From NCBI GenBank assembly GCA_964244655.1, contig CAXTJU010000019.1, forward strand, positions 1 through 48,631: a stretch of 48,631 bases of DNA. The letters are read 5' to 3'. The stretch is from LMUY01 sp964244655. Its GTDB lineage: Bacteria > Pseudomonadota > Alphaproteobacteria > Acetobacterales > Acetobacteraceae. The translations under genes and the position numbers were made by a program. The notes beneath the pieces were generated by a model. The model was not told the DNA's origin, did no database searches, and saw only the letters and a program-made list of their open reading frames with translations. Positions 33,689 to 41,571 of this stretch are shown one piece after another; the first letter of the stretch is position 1; each line of letters begins with the position of its first letter.

Positions 33689-34696
33689 TTGCTGCGCTTG
33701 CTGTCCCGCCGCCTGGCGCTGATCGTCCCCACGCTGCTGGGCGTCTCGCTGCTCGGCTTCCTGCTGGTGCACGCCGTGCCCGGCGACCCGGTGGAGGTCC
33801 GCACCGGCGAGCACGGCATCTCGCCCGAGCGCCTGGCCTACTTCCGCCACGAGCTGGGGCTGGATCAGCCGCTGTGGCGGCAGTTCCTGCACTACGAGGC
33901 GCAGCTGCTGCACGGCGATTTCGGCCGTTCCCTGGTGACGCAGGAGAGCGTGTGGACCGAGTTCACCACCTTCTTTCCCGCCACGGTGGAGCTGGGCGTC
34001 TGCGCTCTGGCCTTCGCCGTGCTGCTTGGGCTGCCGCTCGGCGTGGTGGCGGCCGTGCGCCGCGGCACGCCGCTGGATTATGGGCTGATCGGCATCTCGG
34101 TCGTGGGCGCATCCATGCCGATCTTCTGGCTGGGCCTTATGGCCATCCTGGTGTTCTCCGTCTCGCTCGGCTGGACCCCGGTGTCCGGCCGCATTGACGA
34201 CCTGTACTACGTGCAGCCGATCACCGGCTTCCTGCTGATCGACAGCCTGTTCGACCAGGACGACCCCGGCGCGTTCGGCTCGGCGGTGCGCCACCTGATC
34301 CTGCCCACGATCGTGCTCGGCACCATCCCGCTGGCCACCATCGCCCGCATCACCCGCTCCGCCATGCTGGAGGTGCTGGGGGAGGACTACGTGCGCACCG
34401 CGCGGGCAAAAGGCCTCTCGCCGGTCCGCGTGGTGGTGGTGCACGCGCTGCGCAACGCGCTGATCCCCGTCGTCACGGTGCTGGGCTTGCAGGTCGGCAC
34501 GCTACTCGGCGGCGCCATCCTGACCGAGACAGTGTTCGCCTGGCCCGGCATCGGCCACTGGCTGGTGGATAGCGTGCAACGCCGCGACTACAACGTGCTG
34601 CAAGGCGGCACGCTGCTGATCGCGGTGCTGGTGATGGCGGTGAACCTGGGCGTGGACGTGCTGTACGGCGTGCTGAACCCGCGGTTGCGGCGGTGA
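33689..34696 (+). CDS. dppB: Dipeptide ABC transporter permease, DppB-like
   Basis: A 335-residue inner-membrane permease with six helices. RLLSRRLALIVPTLLGVSLLGFLLVHAVPGDP is the characteristic N-terminus; TARAKGLSPVRVVVVHALRNALIPVV is the EAA loop that contacts the ATPases, and GGAILTETVFAWPGIGHWLVDSV follows. The start is a TTG four bases after dppA; CTG/GTG are less likely. dppC normally begins within a few bases, but here 445 bases with an antisense nuclease gene intervene. Confidence 0.93.
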   Translation: MLRLLSRRLALIVPTLLGVSLLGFLLVHAVPGDPVEVRTGEHGISPERLAYFRHELGLDQPLWRQFLHYEAQLLHGDFGRSLVTQESVWTEFTTFFPATVELGVCALAFAVLLGLPLGVVAAVRRGTPLDYGLIGISVVGASMPIFWLGLMAILVFSVSLGWTPVSGRIDDLYYVQPITGFLLIDSLFDQDDPGAFGSAVRHLILPTIVLGTIPLATIARITRSAMLEVLGEDYVRTARAKGLSPVRVVVVHALRNALIPVVTVLGLQVGTLLGGAILTETVFAWPGIGHWLVDSVQRRDYNVLQGGTLLIAVLVMAVNLGVDVLYGVLNPRLRR

Positions 34697-34712
34697 GCAC
34701 CCCACTCCGTAC

Positions 34713-34744
34713 CGTCATGGCCGGGCTTGACCCGGCCATCCACG
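34713..34744. repeat. GGCCGGG hairpin repeat, copy 1 (left flank of GIY-YIG cassette)
   Basis: CGTCATGGCCGGGCTTGACC continues into CCGGCCATCCACG: a 9-bp stem (ATGGCCGGG / CCCGGCCAT) with a 5-base loop. Its exact reverse complement lies at 35097-35128, so the pair flank the GIY-YIG gene as inverted repeats. A third copy lies at 42666. Confidence 0.88.
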
Positions 34745-34764
34745 CTATGGCGACACCTCTGCGC

Positions 34765-35058
34765 TCAGGCGGGTGGAACGAGGTGATGCAAGTCCACCCA
34801 ACCCGGGTTGTTTTCCAGAACCAGCCGCACCTTCCACGCGCGCGGCCAATGCTTGAGCGCCTTCTCGCGCTGGATCGCGGCACGAATATCCTCGTGTGGC
34901 TCGGCGTACACCAGCCGCTTCAACCCATACTGTTTGGTGAACCCTTCAATTACGCTCTCGCGATGCTCCCAAACACGTTTGGCCAAATTGCTGGTCACGC
35001 CGATGTAGAAAATGCCATTCGGGCGGTTTGTCATGATGTAAACCCACCCGGCAGGCAT
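34765..35058 (-). CDS. GIY-YIG nuclease family protein in an inverted-repeat cassette
   Basis: A 97-residue single-domain GIY-YIG endonuclease. The motif reads VYIMTNRPNGIFYIGVTSNL (Y-I-M in place of G-I-Y), followed by the conserved Arg in KRVWEHRES and the Glu within EKALKHWPRAWKVRLV, so the catalytic residues look present. ATG 35058 is preferred to TTG 35076 because GGAG lies six bases upstream. The gene lies antisense between dppB and dppC, flanked by inverted copies of a palindromic repeat, like a mobile cassette. Similar single-domain nucleases are multicopy in many Alphaproteobacteria; function unknown. Confidence 0.88.
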   Translation of the reverse strand: MPAGWVYIMTNRPNGIFYIGVTSNLAKRVWEHRESVIEGFTKQYGLKRLVYAEPHEDIRAAIQREKALKHWPRAWKVRLVLENNPGWVDLHHLVPPA

Positions 35059-35096
35059 CTCCGACTCCTGCGTCAATGCCTAAGCGGTTGCAACCG

Positions 35097-35128
35097 CGTG
35101 GATGGCCGGGTCAAGCCCGGCCATGACG
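35097..35128. repeat. GGCCGGG hairpin repeat, copy 2 (right flank of GIY-YIG cassette)
   Basis: CGTGGATGGCCGGGTCAAGC continues into CCGGCCATGACG, the exact reverse complement of the copy at 34713-34744. It is preceded by GGTTGCAACCG, a short palindrome that is partly shared by the copy before serS. It ends 13 bases before the dppC start. Confidence 0.88.
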
Positions 35129-35141
35129 ATAATACTGATCC

Positions 35142-36005
35142 ATGAGTCTTTCCCTAACCCACACCCCCCGGTTCCCCTTCGCCCGCCGCCTGCTCGCCAG
35201 CCCCGGCGCATCGGCCGGCTTCGTCGTGCTGGCCATCCTTGTCACCATGGCCACGGCCGCCCCCCTCATCGCGCCGCACGGCCCCGCCGAGCAGTTCCGC
35301 GAGTCCTTCCTCGCCCCGCCGTTCCAGCAGGCCGCCTTCCCCCTCGGCACCGACAGCCTCGGCCGCGACATGCTCAGCCGCCTGATCTACGGCGCGCGGC
35401 TCTCGCTGCTGATCGGCACGGTCGTGGTGGCGCTGTCCCTCGCGTTCGGCACCCTGCTCGGCCTCGCCGCCGCCTTCGCCGGCGGCCTCGCGGACGTGCT
35501 CATCATGCGGCTGATGGACGTGCTGCTGGTGTTTCCCTCCCTGCTGCTGGCCATCGTCGTGGTCGCCATCCTGGGGCCGGGCTTGACCAACGCCATGCTC
35601 GCCGTCGCCGTGGTGCAGCTGCCCGGCTACGTCCGCCTCGCCCGCGCCGCAGCCCTGGGCGAGCTGGCGCGGGACTACGTGGTCGCCACCCGCGCCGCCG
35701 GCGCCGGCACGCTGCGGCTGATGCTGCTGGTGGTGCTGCCGAACTGCCTGGCGCCGCTCATCGTGCAGGCCACGCTCGGCTTTTCCTCGGCCATCCTGGA
35801 CGCCGCCGCCCTCGGTTTCCTGGGCCTGGGCGCGCAGCCGCCGACGCCGGAATGGGGCACCATGCTGGCCGACGCGCTGCAATTCTACCAGCGCGCCTGG
35901 TGGCTGCTGACCTTCCCGGGCCTCGCCATCCTGCTCACCGTCATGGCGTTCAACCTGCTGGGTGACGGGCTGCGCGACGCGCTGGACCCGAAGCTGCGGA
36001 GGTGA
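35142..36005 (+). CDS. dppC: Dipeptide ABC transporter permease, DppC-like
   Basis: A 287-residue inner-membrane permease, partner of DppB. GTDSLGRDMLSRLIYGARLSLLIG is the signature of DppC/OppC; the EAA loop is AALGELARDYVVATRAAGAGTLRLM and the C-terminus ends FNLLGDGLRDALDPKLRR, the standard DppC ending. Six helices are predicted from hydrophobic stretches. The ATG at 35142 follows the right repeat of the GIY-YIG cassette, so the cassette has spared the coding region but supplies the 5' leader. Confidence 0.94.
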   Translation: MSLSLTHTPRFPFARRLLASPGASAGFVVLAILVTMATAAPLIAPHGPAEQFRESFLAPPFQQAAFPLGTDSLGRDMLSRLIYGARLSLLIGTVVVALSLAFGTLLGLAAAFAGGLADVLIMRLMDVLLVFPSLLLAIVVVAILGPGLTNAMLAVAVVQLPGYVRLARAAALGELARDYVVATRAAGAGTLRLMLLVVLPNCLAPLIVQATLGFSSAILDAAALGFLGLGAQPPTPEWGTMLADALQFYQRAWWLLTFPGLAILLTVMAFNLLGDGLRDALDPKLRR

Positions 36006-36991
36006 GCGCCCCTGGGAGCCTGCTGGACGTTCAAAGGCTTTGCGTCAGCTTCGACACTGCCGCTGGACGCTTTCCCGCCGTGGAAGGGGTGGACCTGGCC
36101 GTCTCGGAAGGTGAGGTGCTGTGCGTGGTCGGCGAGTCGGGCTCGGGCAAGAGCGTGTCCGTGCTGGCCGTCATGGGCCTGCTGCCCGCAACCGCACGCA
36201 TTGCCGCCGAGCGGGTCGCCTTCCGCGGCACCGAGCTGCGCGCCCTCTCCGCCCCGGCCCGCCGCCGCTTGGTCGGGCGCGACATGGCGATGGTGTTCCA
36301 GGAGCCCACCACCTCGCTCAACCCCTGCTACACCATCGGCTGGCAGATCGCCGAGGTGCTGCGCGCCCACGCAGCGGTGCCCCGCGCCCAGCGCCAGGCC
36401 CGGGTGCGCGAGCTGCTCGGCCAGGTCGGCATGCCTGCGCCGGAGGAGCGGATGCGCGCCTACCCGCACCAGCTCTCCGGCGGGCTGAACCAGCGCGCCA
36501 TGATCGCCATGGCCATCGCCTGCGGCCCGGCGCTGCTGATCGCCGACGAGCCCACCACGGCGCTGGACGTGACGGTGCAGCAGGGCGTGCTCGACCTATT
36601 GGTCAGCCTGCAACGCGACCGCGGCATGGGCCTGGTGCTCATCACCCACGACATGGGCGTGGTGGCGCAGACGGCGCAGCGCGTGCAGGTGATGTACGCC
36701 GGCCAGGTGATGGAGGAGCAGCCCGCCACCGCCCTGTTCGCCCATCCGCGCCACCCCTATACCGCCGCCCTGCTGGACGCGCTGCCGGAGCGGGCGGAAG
36801 GCCAGCCGCGCCTGCCCACCATCCCCGGCCTGGTCCCCGGCATCGCCGACCGCCCCGCCGGCTGCCTGTTCGCCCCGCGCTGCCGCCACCGCGCCGCCCG
36901 CTGCGACGCCGAGCGCCCCGCGCTGAGCCGCGGCGTGCGCTGCCACTACCCGCTGGACGCCGCCGGCCAGCCGACGGGCTGGCCCGGATGA
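36002..36991 (+). CDS. dppD: Dipeptide ABC transporter ATPase, DppD-like
   Basis: A 329-residue ATPase: Walker A GESGSGKS, Q-loop VFQEPTTSLNPCYTI, signature LSGGLNQRAMIAMAI, Walker B LLIADEPTTALDV and H-loop LITHDMGV, with the C-terminal FAPRCRHRAARCDAERP Cys region of this class. The signature has LN in place of the usual MR (SGGMRQR), a harmless-looking variation. GTG overlaps the dppC stop (GTGA), tying synthesis of the ATPase to the permease. Confidence 0.92.
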   Translation: MSAPGSLLDVQRLCVSFDTAAGRFPAVEGVDLAVSEGEVLCVVGESGSGKSVSVLAVMGLLPATARIAAERVAFRGTELRALSAPARRRLVGRDMAMVFQEPTTSLNPCYTIGWQIAEVLRAHAAVPRAQRQARVRELLGQVGMPAPEERMRAYPHQLSGGLNQRAMIAMAIACGPALLIADEPTTALDVTVQQGVLDLLVSLQRDRGMGLVLITHDMGVVAQTAQRVQVMYAGQVMEEQPATALFAHPRHPYTAALLDALPERAEGQPRLPTIPGLVPGIADRPAGCLFAPRCRHRAARCDAERPALSRGVRCHYPLDAAGQPTGWPG

Positions 36992-37929
36992 CCGTGCTGG
37001 AAGCCGTAGCGGTGACCCGGCACTACCCGGTGGCGGGCCGCCAGGTGCTGAAGGCGGTTGATGGCGTGTCCTTCCAGCTGCAAGCCGGCCGCACCCTGGC
37101 GGTGGTGGGCGAGTCCGGTTGCGGCAAGTCCACCCTGGCCCGGCTGTGCACCCTGCTCGAACCGCCCACCGCCGGCCGCATCGCCATCAAGGGCCAGCCG
37201 GCGGCGGCGGACCGGAGGCTGCAACTGCAGAACCAGATGGTGTTCCAGAACCCGTACGGCTCGCTCAACCCGCGCCGCACGGTGGGCGCGGCGCTGATGG
37301 AGCCGCTCGCCATCAACCGCCGCGGCACCCGGCGCGAGCGGGCGGCCGAGGCGCGCGCCATGCTGGACCGCGTGGGTCTGCGGCCCGACGCGTTCGACCG
37401 CTACCCGCACATGTTCAGCGGCGGCCAGCGCCAGCGCGTCGCCATCGCCCGCGCCCTGATGCTGCGCCCGGCCGTGGTGACGGCGGACGAGCCGGTCAGC
37501 GCGCTCGACCTGTCGGTGCAGGCGCAGGTGCTCAACCTTCTCCGTGACTTGCAGGACGAGCTAGGCATCGCCTACCTGTTCATCAGCCACGACATCGCCG
37601 TGGTGCGCCACATGGCCCAGGACGTGCTGGTGATGTACTGCGGCCGCCCGGCGGAGCAGGGCAGCCGCGCCGCTGTGCTGGACCGCCCGCTGCACCCCTA
37701 CACCCGGATGCTGCTCGCCTCGACCCCGTTCGTGGACCCGGCCCGCCGCGTCGCCAGCGTCCCCGTCCGCGGCGAGCTGCCATCCCCGGTGGACCCGCCC
37801 CCCGGCTGCGCCTTCGCCAGCCGCTGCCCCCACGCCGCCGAACGTTGCCTGGCCGAGCGCCCGGCGCTGCGCCCCGTGCAGGACCGCCTGGTGGCCTGCC
37901 ACTTCGCCGAAGCCATCGCCTCCGCCTAG
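36988..37929 (+). CDS. dppF: Dipeptide ABC transporter ATPase, DppF-like
   Basis: A 313-residue ATPase: Walker A GESGCGKST, Q-loop VFQNPYGSLNPRRTV, signature FSGGQRQRVAIARAL, Walker B VVTADEPVSALDL and H-loop FISHDIAVVRHM, then the Cys region FASRCPHAAERC. The ATG overlaps the dppD stop (ATGA). It is the last gene of the dpp operon; a hairpin repeat lies just after the stop and could serve as terminator. Confidence 0.92.
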   Translation: MTVLEAVAVTRHYPVAGRQVLKAVDGVSFQLQAGRTLAVVGESGCGKSTLARLCTLLEPPTAGRIAIKGQPAAADRRLQLQNQMVFQNPYGSLNPRRTVGAALMEPLAINRRGTRRERAAEARAMLDRVGLRPDAFDRYPHMFSGGQRQRVAIARALMLRPAVVTADEPVSALDLSVQAQVLNLLRDLQDELGIAYLFISHDIAVVRHMAQDVLVMYCGRPAEQGSRAAVLDRPLHPYTRMLLASTPFVDPARRVASVPVRGELPSPVDPPPGCAFASRCPHAAERCLAERPALRPVQDRLVACHFAEAIASA

Positions 37930-37933
37930 CCTT

Positions 37934-37974
37934 CTCCCTTTCCCCCCTTGCGAGAGAGGGTCGGGGTGAGGGGG
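37934..37974. repeat. CCCTCTCCC hairpin repeat, copy 2
   Basis: A sequence reading CTCCC...GAGAGAGGGTCGGGGTGAGG, i.e. the reverse complement of the repeat at 30372-30410 with a few changes. It lies five bases after the dppF stop and upstream of nagZ; its stem is less perfect than in copy 1. Confidence 0.65.
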
Positions 37975-38011
37975 CTTGGCCCCCCAAACCCGCCCTTCTA
38001 CAACGCCGATT

Positions 38012-39001
38012 ATGAAACCCGCCATCATCGGCCTGTCCGGCCCCGCGCTGACGGCGGACGAAGCCGCCCTGTTGCGTGAGCACCGCCCCGCCGGCGCCAT
38101 CCTGTTCGCCCGCAACATCCAGGACCCGGCGCAACTCGCTGCCCTCACGGCTCATCTCGCCCGTCTGCTGCCGCCGCTCGCCGTCATCATGGTGGACCAG
38201 GAAGGCGGCCGCGTCGCCCGGCTGCGCCCGCCGCACTGGCTGGCGCACCCCGCCGCCGCCCGCCTTGGCGCGCTGCACGACAGGGACCGCCCCGCCGGCC
38301 TGCGCGCCGCCTGGCTCACCGGCGCGCTGATCGGCATGGAGGCCGCCGCCGCCGGGTTCGACGTGGTGTGCGCCCCCGTGCTGGACCGCGCGGTGGTGGG
38401 CGCCGACGCGGTGATCGGCGACCGGGCCTATTCCACCGACCCGGAGACCGTCGGCGACCTGGCCAGCGCTGCCGCCGCCGGGATCATGGCGGCCGGCGTG
38501 CAGCCGGTCGGCAAGCACTGCCCCGGCCACGGCCGCGCCACGGTGGACAGCCACGCCGGCCTGCCCCGGCTGGACGCGATCGACCCCGCCGATCTGGTGC
38601 CGTTCGCCCGGTGTTCCCATCTGCCATGGATGATGACCGCCCACATCGTCTATGCCGCGCAGGACGCTGCCCATCCCGCCACCCACTCCCCCGCCCTCAT
38701 CGCCGCCACCATCCGCGGCCAGCTCGGCTTCGAGGGCGTGCTGGTCAGCGACGACCTGGGCATGGGCGCGCTGTCCGGCTCCCCGGCCGAGCGGGCCACG
38801 GCGGCGCTGGACGCCGGCTGCGACCTGGCGCTGCACTGCTCCGGCGTGCTGGCCGACTCGGCTGGGCTGCTGGCCGCCTGCCCGCCCGCCACCGACGACG
38901 CCCTCGGCCGTATGCGCGCCGCCCTGTTCCTCGCCCAGCGCTCCCGCCAGGCGCTTGACCCGGCGGCGCTGCTGGCCGAGCGGGACGGCCTACTGGCATG
39001 A
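38012..39001 (+). CDS. nagZ: Beta-N-acetylhexosaminidase
   Basis: A 329-residue family-3 glycosidase that removes N-acetylglucosamine from anhydromuropeptides during cell-wall recycling in the cytosol. Seen: RPAGAILFARNIQDPAQL, VDQEGGRVARLRPP, the loop KHCPGHGRATVDSHAGLP with the catalytic His, and the nucleophile Asp in LVSDDLGMGAL. No signal peptide, as expected for NagZ. ATG 38012 begins right at the conserved start (MKPAIIGLSG). It opens the conserved alphaproteobacterial block with scpAB. Confidence 0.93.
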   Translation: MKPAIIGLSGPALTADEAALLREHRPAGAILFARNIQDPAQLAALTAHLARLLPPLAVIMVDQEGGRVARLRPPHWLAHPAAARLGALHDRDRPAGLRAAWLTGALIGMEAAAAGFDVVCAPVLDRAVVGADAVIGDRAYSTDPETVGDLASAAAAGIMAAGVQPVGKHCPGHGRATVDSHAGLPRLDAIDPADLVPFARCSHLPWMMTAHIVYAAQDAAHPATHSPALIAATIRGQLGFEGVLVSDDLGMGALSGSPAERATAALDAGCDLALHCSGVLADSAGLLAACPPATDDALGRMRAALFLAQRSRQALDPAALLAERDGLLA

Positions 39002-39011
39002 GCACGCCCCG

Positions 39012-39713
39012 ATGAGCACTCCCTGGCTGGACATCGCCGTCACCGTGGCCGCCGCCATCGGTGCCATCACCCTGCACGAGGCCGCCCACGGCATCGCCGC
39101 CTGGGGCTTGGGCGACGACACCGCCAAGCGGCTCGGCCGGCTGTCGCTCAACCCGGTGCGCCACGTGGACCGGTTCGGCACCATCCTGCTGCCGGGGTTC
39201 CTGCTGATCTCGCAGCTGCTCACCATCCACCATGTCGCCTTCATGTTCGGCTGGGCCAAGCCGGTGCCGGTGGACGCCAGCCGCTTCCGCCGCCCGCGGC
39301 AGGACATGGCCCTGGTCGCCGCCGCCGGCCCCGCCATGAACTTCCTCCTCGCCTGGCTGTCCGCCCTGGCGCTGAACCTGACCGACCAGTGGCCGGGGCA
39401 GGGCGGCGACCTGGCCGTCAACTTCCTTGAGATGTTCATCCTCACCAACCTGGTGCTTGGCCTGTTCAACCTGCTGCCGATCCCGCCGCTCGATGGCGGC
39501 CGCATCGTGGTGGGCGTGCTGCCTGCCGGGTTGGCAATGCGTTGGGCGCGAATCGAGCGGGCCGGCCTGGTCGTCGTGCTGCTGGGCGTGTTCCTGCTGC
39601 CGCAGCTGCTCGCCCAGTTCGGCGTCGCGTTCAACCCGGTGGGCGCTGCGCTGGACGACGTCATCCCCCGCGCCGAGGACCTGGTGATGCGCCTTGCCGG
39701 CCGCGATGGCTGA
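39012..39713 (+). CDS. Site-2 protease family (M50) membrane peptidase
   Basis: A 233-residue membrane protein of peptidase family M50: zinc-binding HEAAH (H-E-x-x-H) in TLHEAAHGIAAWGLGD and the second motif NLLPIPPLDGGRI. Several helices surround these. Such small S2P homologues cleave membrane proteins within the bilayer; the target is unknown. Placement between nagZ and scpA is a common feature of Alphaproteobacteria. Its stop overlaps the scpA ATG region by eight bases. Confidence 0.92.
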   Translation: MSTPWLDIAVTVAAAIGAITLHEAAHGIAAWGLGDDTAKRLGRLSLNPVRHVDRFGTILLPGFLLISQLLTIHHVAFMFGWAKPVPVDASRFRRPRQDMALVAAAGPAMNFLLAWLSALALNLTDQWPGQGGDLAVNFLEMFILTNLVLGLFNLLPIPPLDGGRIVVGVLPAGLAMRWARIERAGLVVVLLGVFLLPQLLAQFGVAFNPVGAALDDVIPRAEDLVMRLAGRDG

Positions 39714-40446
39714 CGCAGCCCGCCTGGAGCTGCAGCTGGACGGGTTCGAGGGACCGCTCGACCTGCTGCTGGACTTGGCCCGGGCGCAGAAGGTCGATCT
39801 GGCGAAGATATCCATCCTGCAATTGGTGGAGCAGTTCCTCCTGGCGGTGGAGGGCGCGCGCCAGGTGCGGCTGGAGCTGGCGGCGGACTGGCTGGTGATG
39901 GCGGCTTGGCTGACCTGGCTGAAATCCCGCCTGCTGCTGCCGGACGACGCGCCGGACGCCGAGGAGGGCCTGGAGGCCGCCGACGCGCTGGCCGCCCGCC
40001 TGCTGGAGTTGCAGCACGTCCGCGCCGCCGCCGCCTGGCTCGACGGGCGCCCGGCGCTGGGCCGCGACGTGTGGCCGAGGGGCGAGGCGGGGTCGTTCAC
40101 CGAGCTGGACCGCTCCGGCCTGGCCGCCGACACGGCCGGGTTGCTGCGCGCCTACCTTGCCGCCATCCGCCGCGGCGCCGGCCGCCGCCGCTACCGCCCT
40201 GCCGGCGCCCCCCTGTGGAGCGTGCAGGACGCGCTCGGCCGCCTAGCCATCATGCTCGGCCAGGCAGCCGGCTGGACCTTACTGGAGCGCTTCCTGCCCG
40301 AGCTGCCGCCCGACCCGCTGGCCCGCCGCGCCGCCACCGCCGCCACCCTGCTTGCCGGGCTGGAGCTGGCGCGCGACGGCCAGGCCCGGCTGCGGCAGGA
40401 GCAGCCGTTCGGCCCCATCCTGTTTGCGGGCGAAATGCATGGATGA
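39706..40446 (+). CDS. scpA: Segregation and condensation protein A
   Basis: A 246-residue kleisin subunit that, with ScpB and SMC, condenses the chromosome. The N-terminal GFEGPLDLLLDLARAQKVDL, ISILQLVEQFL and LVMAAWLTWLKSRLLLP are the hallmarks of ScpA; a Gly/Arg-rich linker follows and the C-terminus has the SMC-head winged helix. ATG 39706 overlaps the M50 gene; ATG 39694 is possible but adds residues without homology. Partner scpB overlaps its 3' end by eight bases. Confidence 0.92.
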   Translation: MADAARLELQLDGFEGPLDLLLDLARAQKVDLAKISILQLVEQFLLAVEGARQVRLELAADWLVMAAWLTWLKSRLLLPDDAPDAEEGLEAADALAARLLELQHVRAAAAWLDGRPALGRDVWPRGEAGSFTELDRSGLAADTAGLLRAYLAAIRRGAGRRRYRPAGAPLWSVQDALGRLAIMLGQAAGWTLLERFLPELPPDPLARRAATAATLLAGLELARDGQARLRQEQPFGPILFAGEMHG

Positions 40447-41029
40447 CGCCCATCTGCGGCTGGCCGAAGCCCTGGTGTTCTCCAGCGCCGAGCCGGTGCC
40501 GGCCCGCGCCTTGCAGCAGTTGCTGCCGCCCGAGGCGGACGCCGCCGCCGTGCTGGCCGCCCTGCGCGACAGCCTGGACGGGCGCGGCGTGACCCTGATG
40601 GAGGTGGCGGGCGGCTGGCAGGTCCGCACCGCGGCGGACCTGGCGCCGCTGCTGCGCCGGGTTGTGCGGCAGCCCCGGCGCTTGCCGCGGGTGGCGATGG
40701 AGACGCTGGCCATCATCGCCTACCACCAGCCGGTGACCCGGCCGGAGATCGAGGACATGCGCGGCGCCAGCCTGTCGCAGCAGACGATGGACGCGCTGCT
40801 GGAGGCCGGCCTGATCGCCGCCGCCGGCCGCCGCGAGGTGCCGGGGCGGCCGACCCTGTGGGCCACCACGCCCGGCTTCCTCGCCCAGTTCGCCCTGCGG
40901 GACCTGCGCGACCTGCCCAAGCGCGAGGACCTGCTGGTCGAGCCGCCGGCCGTGCTGCCCGCGGCGCGTGAGCCTGCGATGCATCCCGCGGTGCATCCCG
41001 CCCTGGGTCCCGACGGTTTCCCACCCTAG
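40439..41029 (+). CDS. scpB: Segregation and condensation protein B
   Basis: A 196-residue protein, two winged helices that bind ScpA. Seen: LRLAEALVFSSAEPVPARALQQLLP, GWQVRTAADLAPLL, RLPRVAMETLAIIAYHQPVTRPEIEDMRG (the conserved second-helix motif) and EAGLIAAAGRREVPGRPTLWATT. It is followed 39 bases later by tatB. The C-terminal tail after 180 is Pro/His-rich and not conserved. Confidence 0.93.
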   Translation: MDDAHLRLAEALVFSSAEPVPARALQQLLPPEADAAAVLAALRDSLDGRGVTLMEVAGGWQVRTAADLAPLLRRVVRQPRRLPRVAMETLAIIAYHQPVTRPEIEDMRGASLSQQTMDALLEAGLIAAAGRREVPGRPTLWATTPGFLAQFALRDLRDLPKREDLLVEPPAVLPAAREPAMHPAVHPALGPDGFPP

Positions 41030-41068
41030 ATAGGCCATGCTACAGGCTGGTTCGGGAGTGCGTCTGCC

Positions 41069-41569
41069 ATGTTCGATTTTGCCTGGTCCGAGATCGCCCT
41101 GATCGGCGCGGTGGCGCTCGTCCTGATCGGGCCCAAGGACATGCCGGTCGCCATCAAGGCCATCACCACGGCGATCAAGAGGGCGCGCAAGATGGCGGCG
41201 GAGTTCCAGGGCCACGTGGACGAGATGGTCCGCGAGGCCGACCTGCACGAGGTGCGCGACCAGGTGCGGGAGATCCGCTCCATGGACCTCCGCGGCGCGC
41301 TCACCCGTGCCGTGGACGGCGACGGCGCGCTCCGCAAGGCCTTGCAGGACCCGATCCGCACCCCGCCCCCCGTGGTGACCACGCCGGTCGAGGCCTTGCC
41401 CGAGCACACCATCGCCGCCCCTGCCGAGGCAGGGCCGGCTGCTCCGGTGCCGAAGCCGGCCGAGGGGATCGTGGCCCGGGAGGCCCCGCCGCCCGCTTTC
41501 ATCCCGCCCGCCTTCGTCCCTCCGGCTGCGGCCGAGGCTGCAGCTTCGGCGCAGGCCCACGACGCCTAG
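41069..41569 (+). CDS. tatB: Sec-independent translocase protein TatB
   Basis: A 166-residue single-helix membrane protein of the twin-arginine translocon. MFDFAWSEIALIGAVALVLIGPKDMP is the TatB signature (Glu8 and Gly-Pro hinge), then an amphipathic helix and an Arg/Glu/Asp-rich cytosolic region (HVDEMVREADLHEVRDQVREI) and a Pro/Ala-rich tail. It is TatB rather than TatA by length, F-D-F-A start and the GPK-D hinge. tatA is usually just upstream in this block but is not between scpB and tatB. The stop is three bases from tatC. Confidence 0.94.
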   Translation: MFDFAWSEIALIGAVALVLIGPKDMPVAIKAITTAIKRARKMAAEFQGHVDEMVREADLHEVRDQVREIRSMDLRGALTRAVDGDGALRKALQDPIRTPPPVVTTPVEALPEHTIAAPAEAGPAAPVPKPAEGIVAREAPPPAFIPPAFVPPAAAEAAASAQAHDA

Positions 41570-41571
41570 CC

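Noticed and set aside
32095..37929. dppB-dppC gap as a lost gene of the operon
   Set aside because: The 445 bases are fully explained by the GIY-YIG gene and its two flanking repeats; dppB and dppC are both complete.
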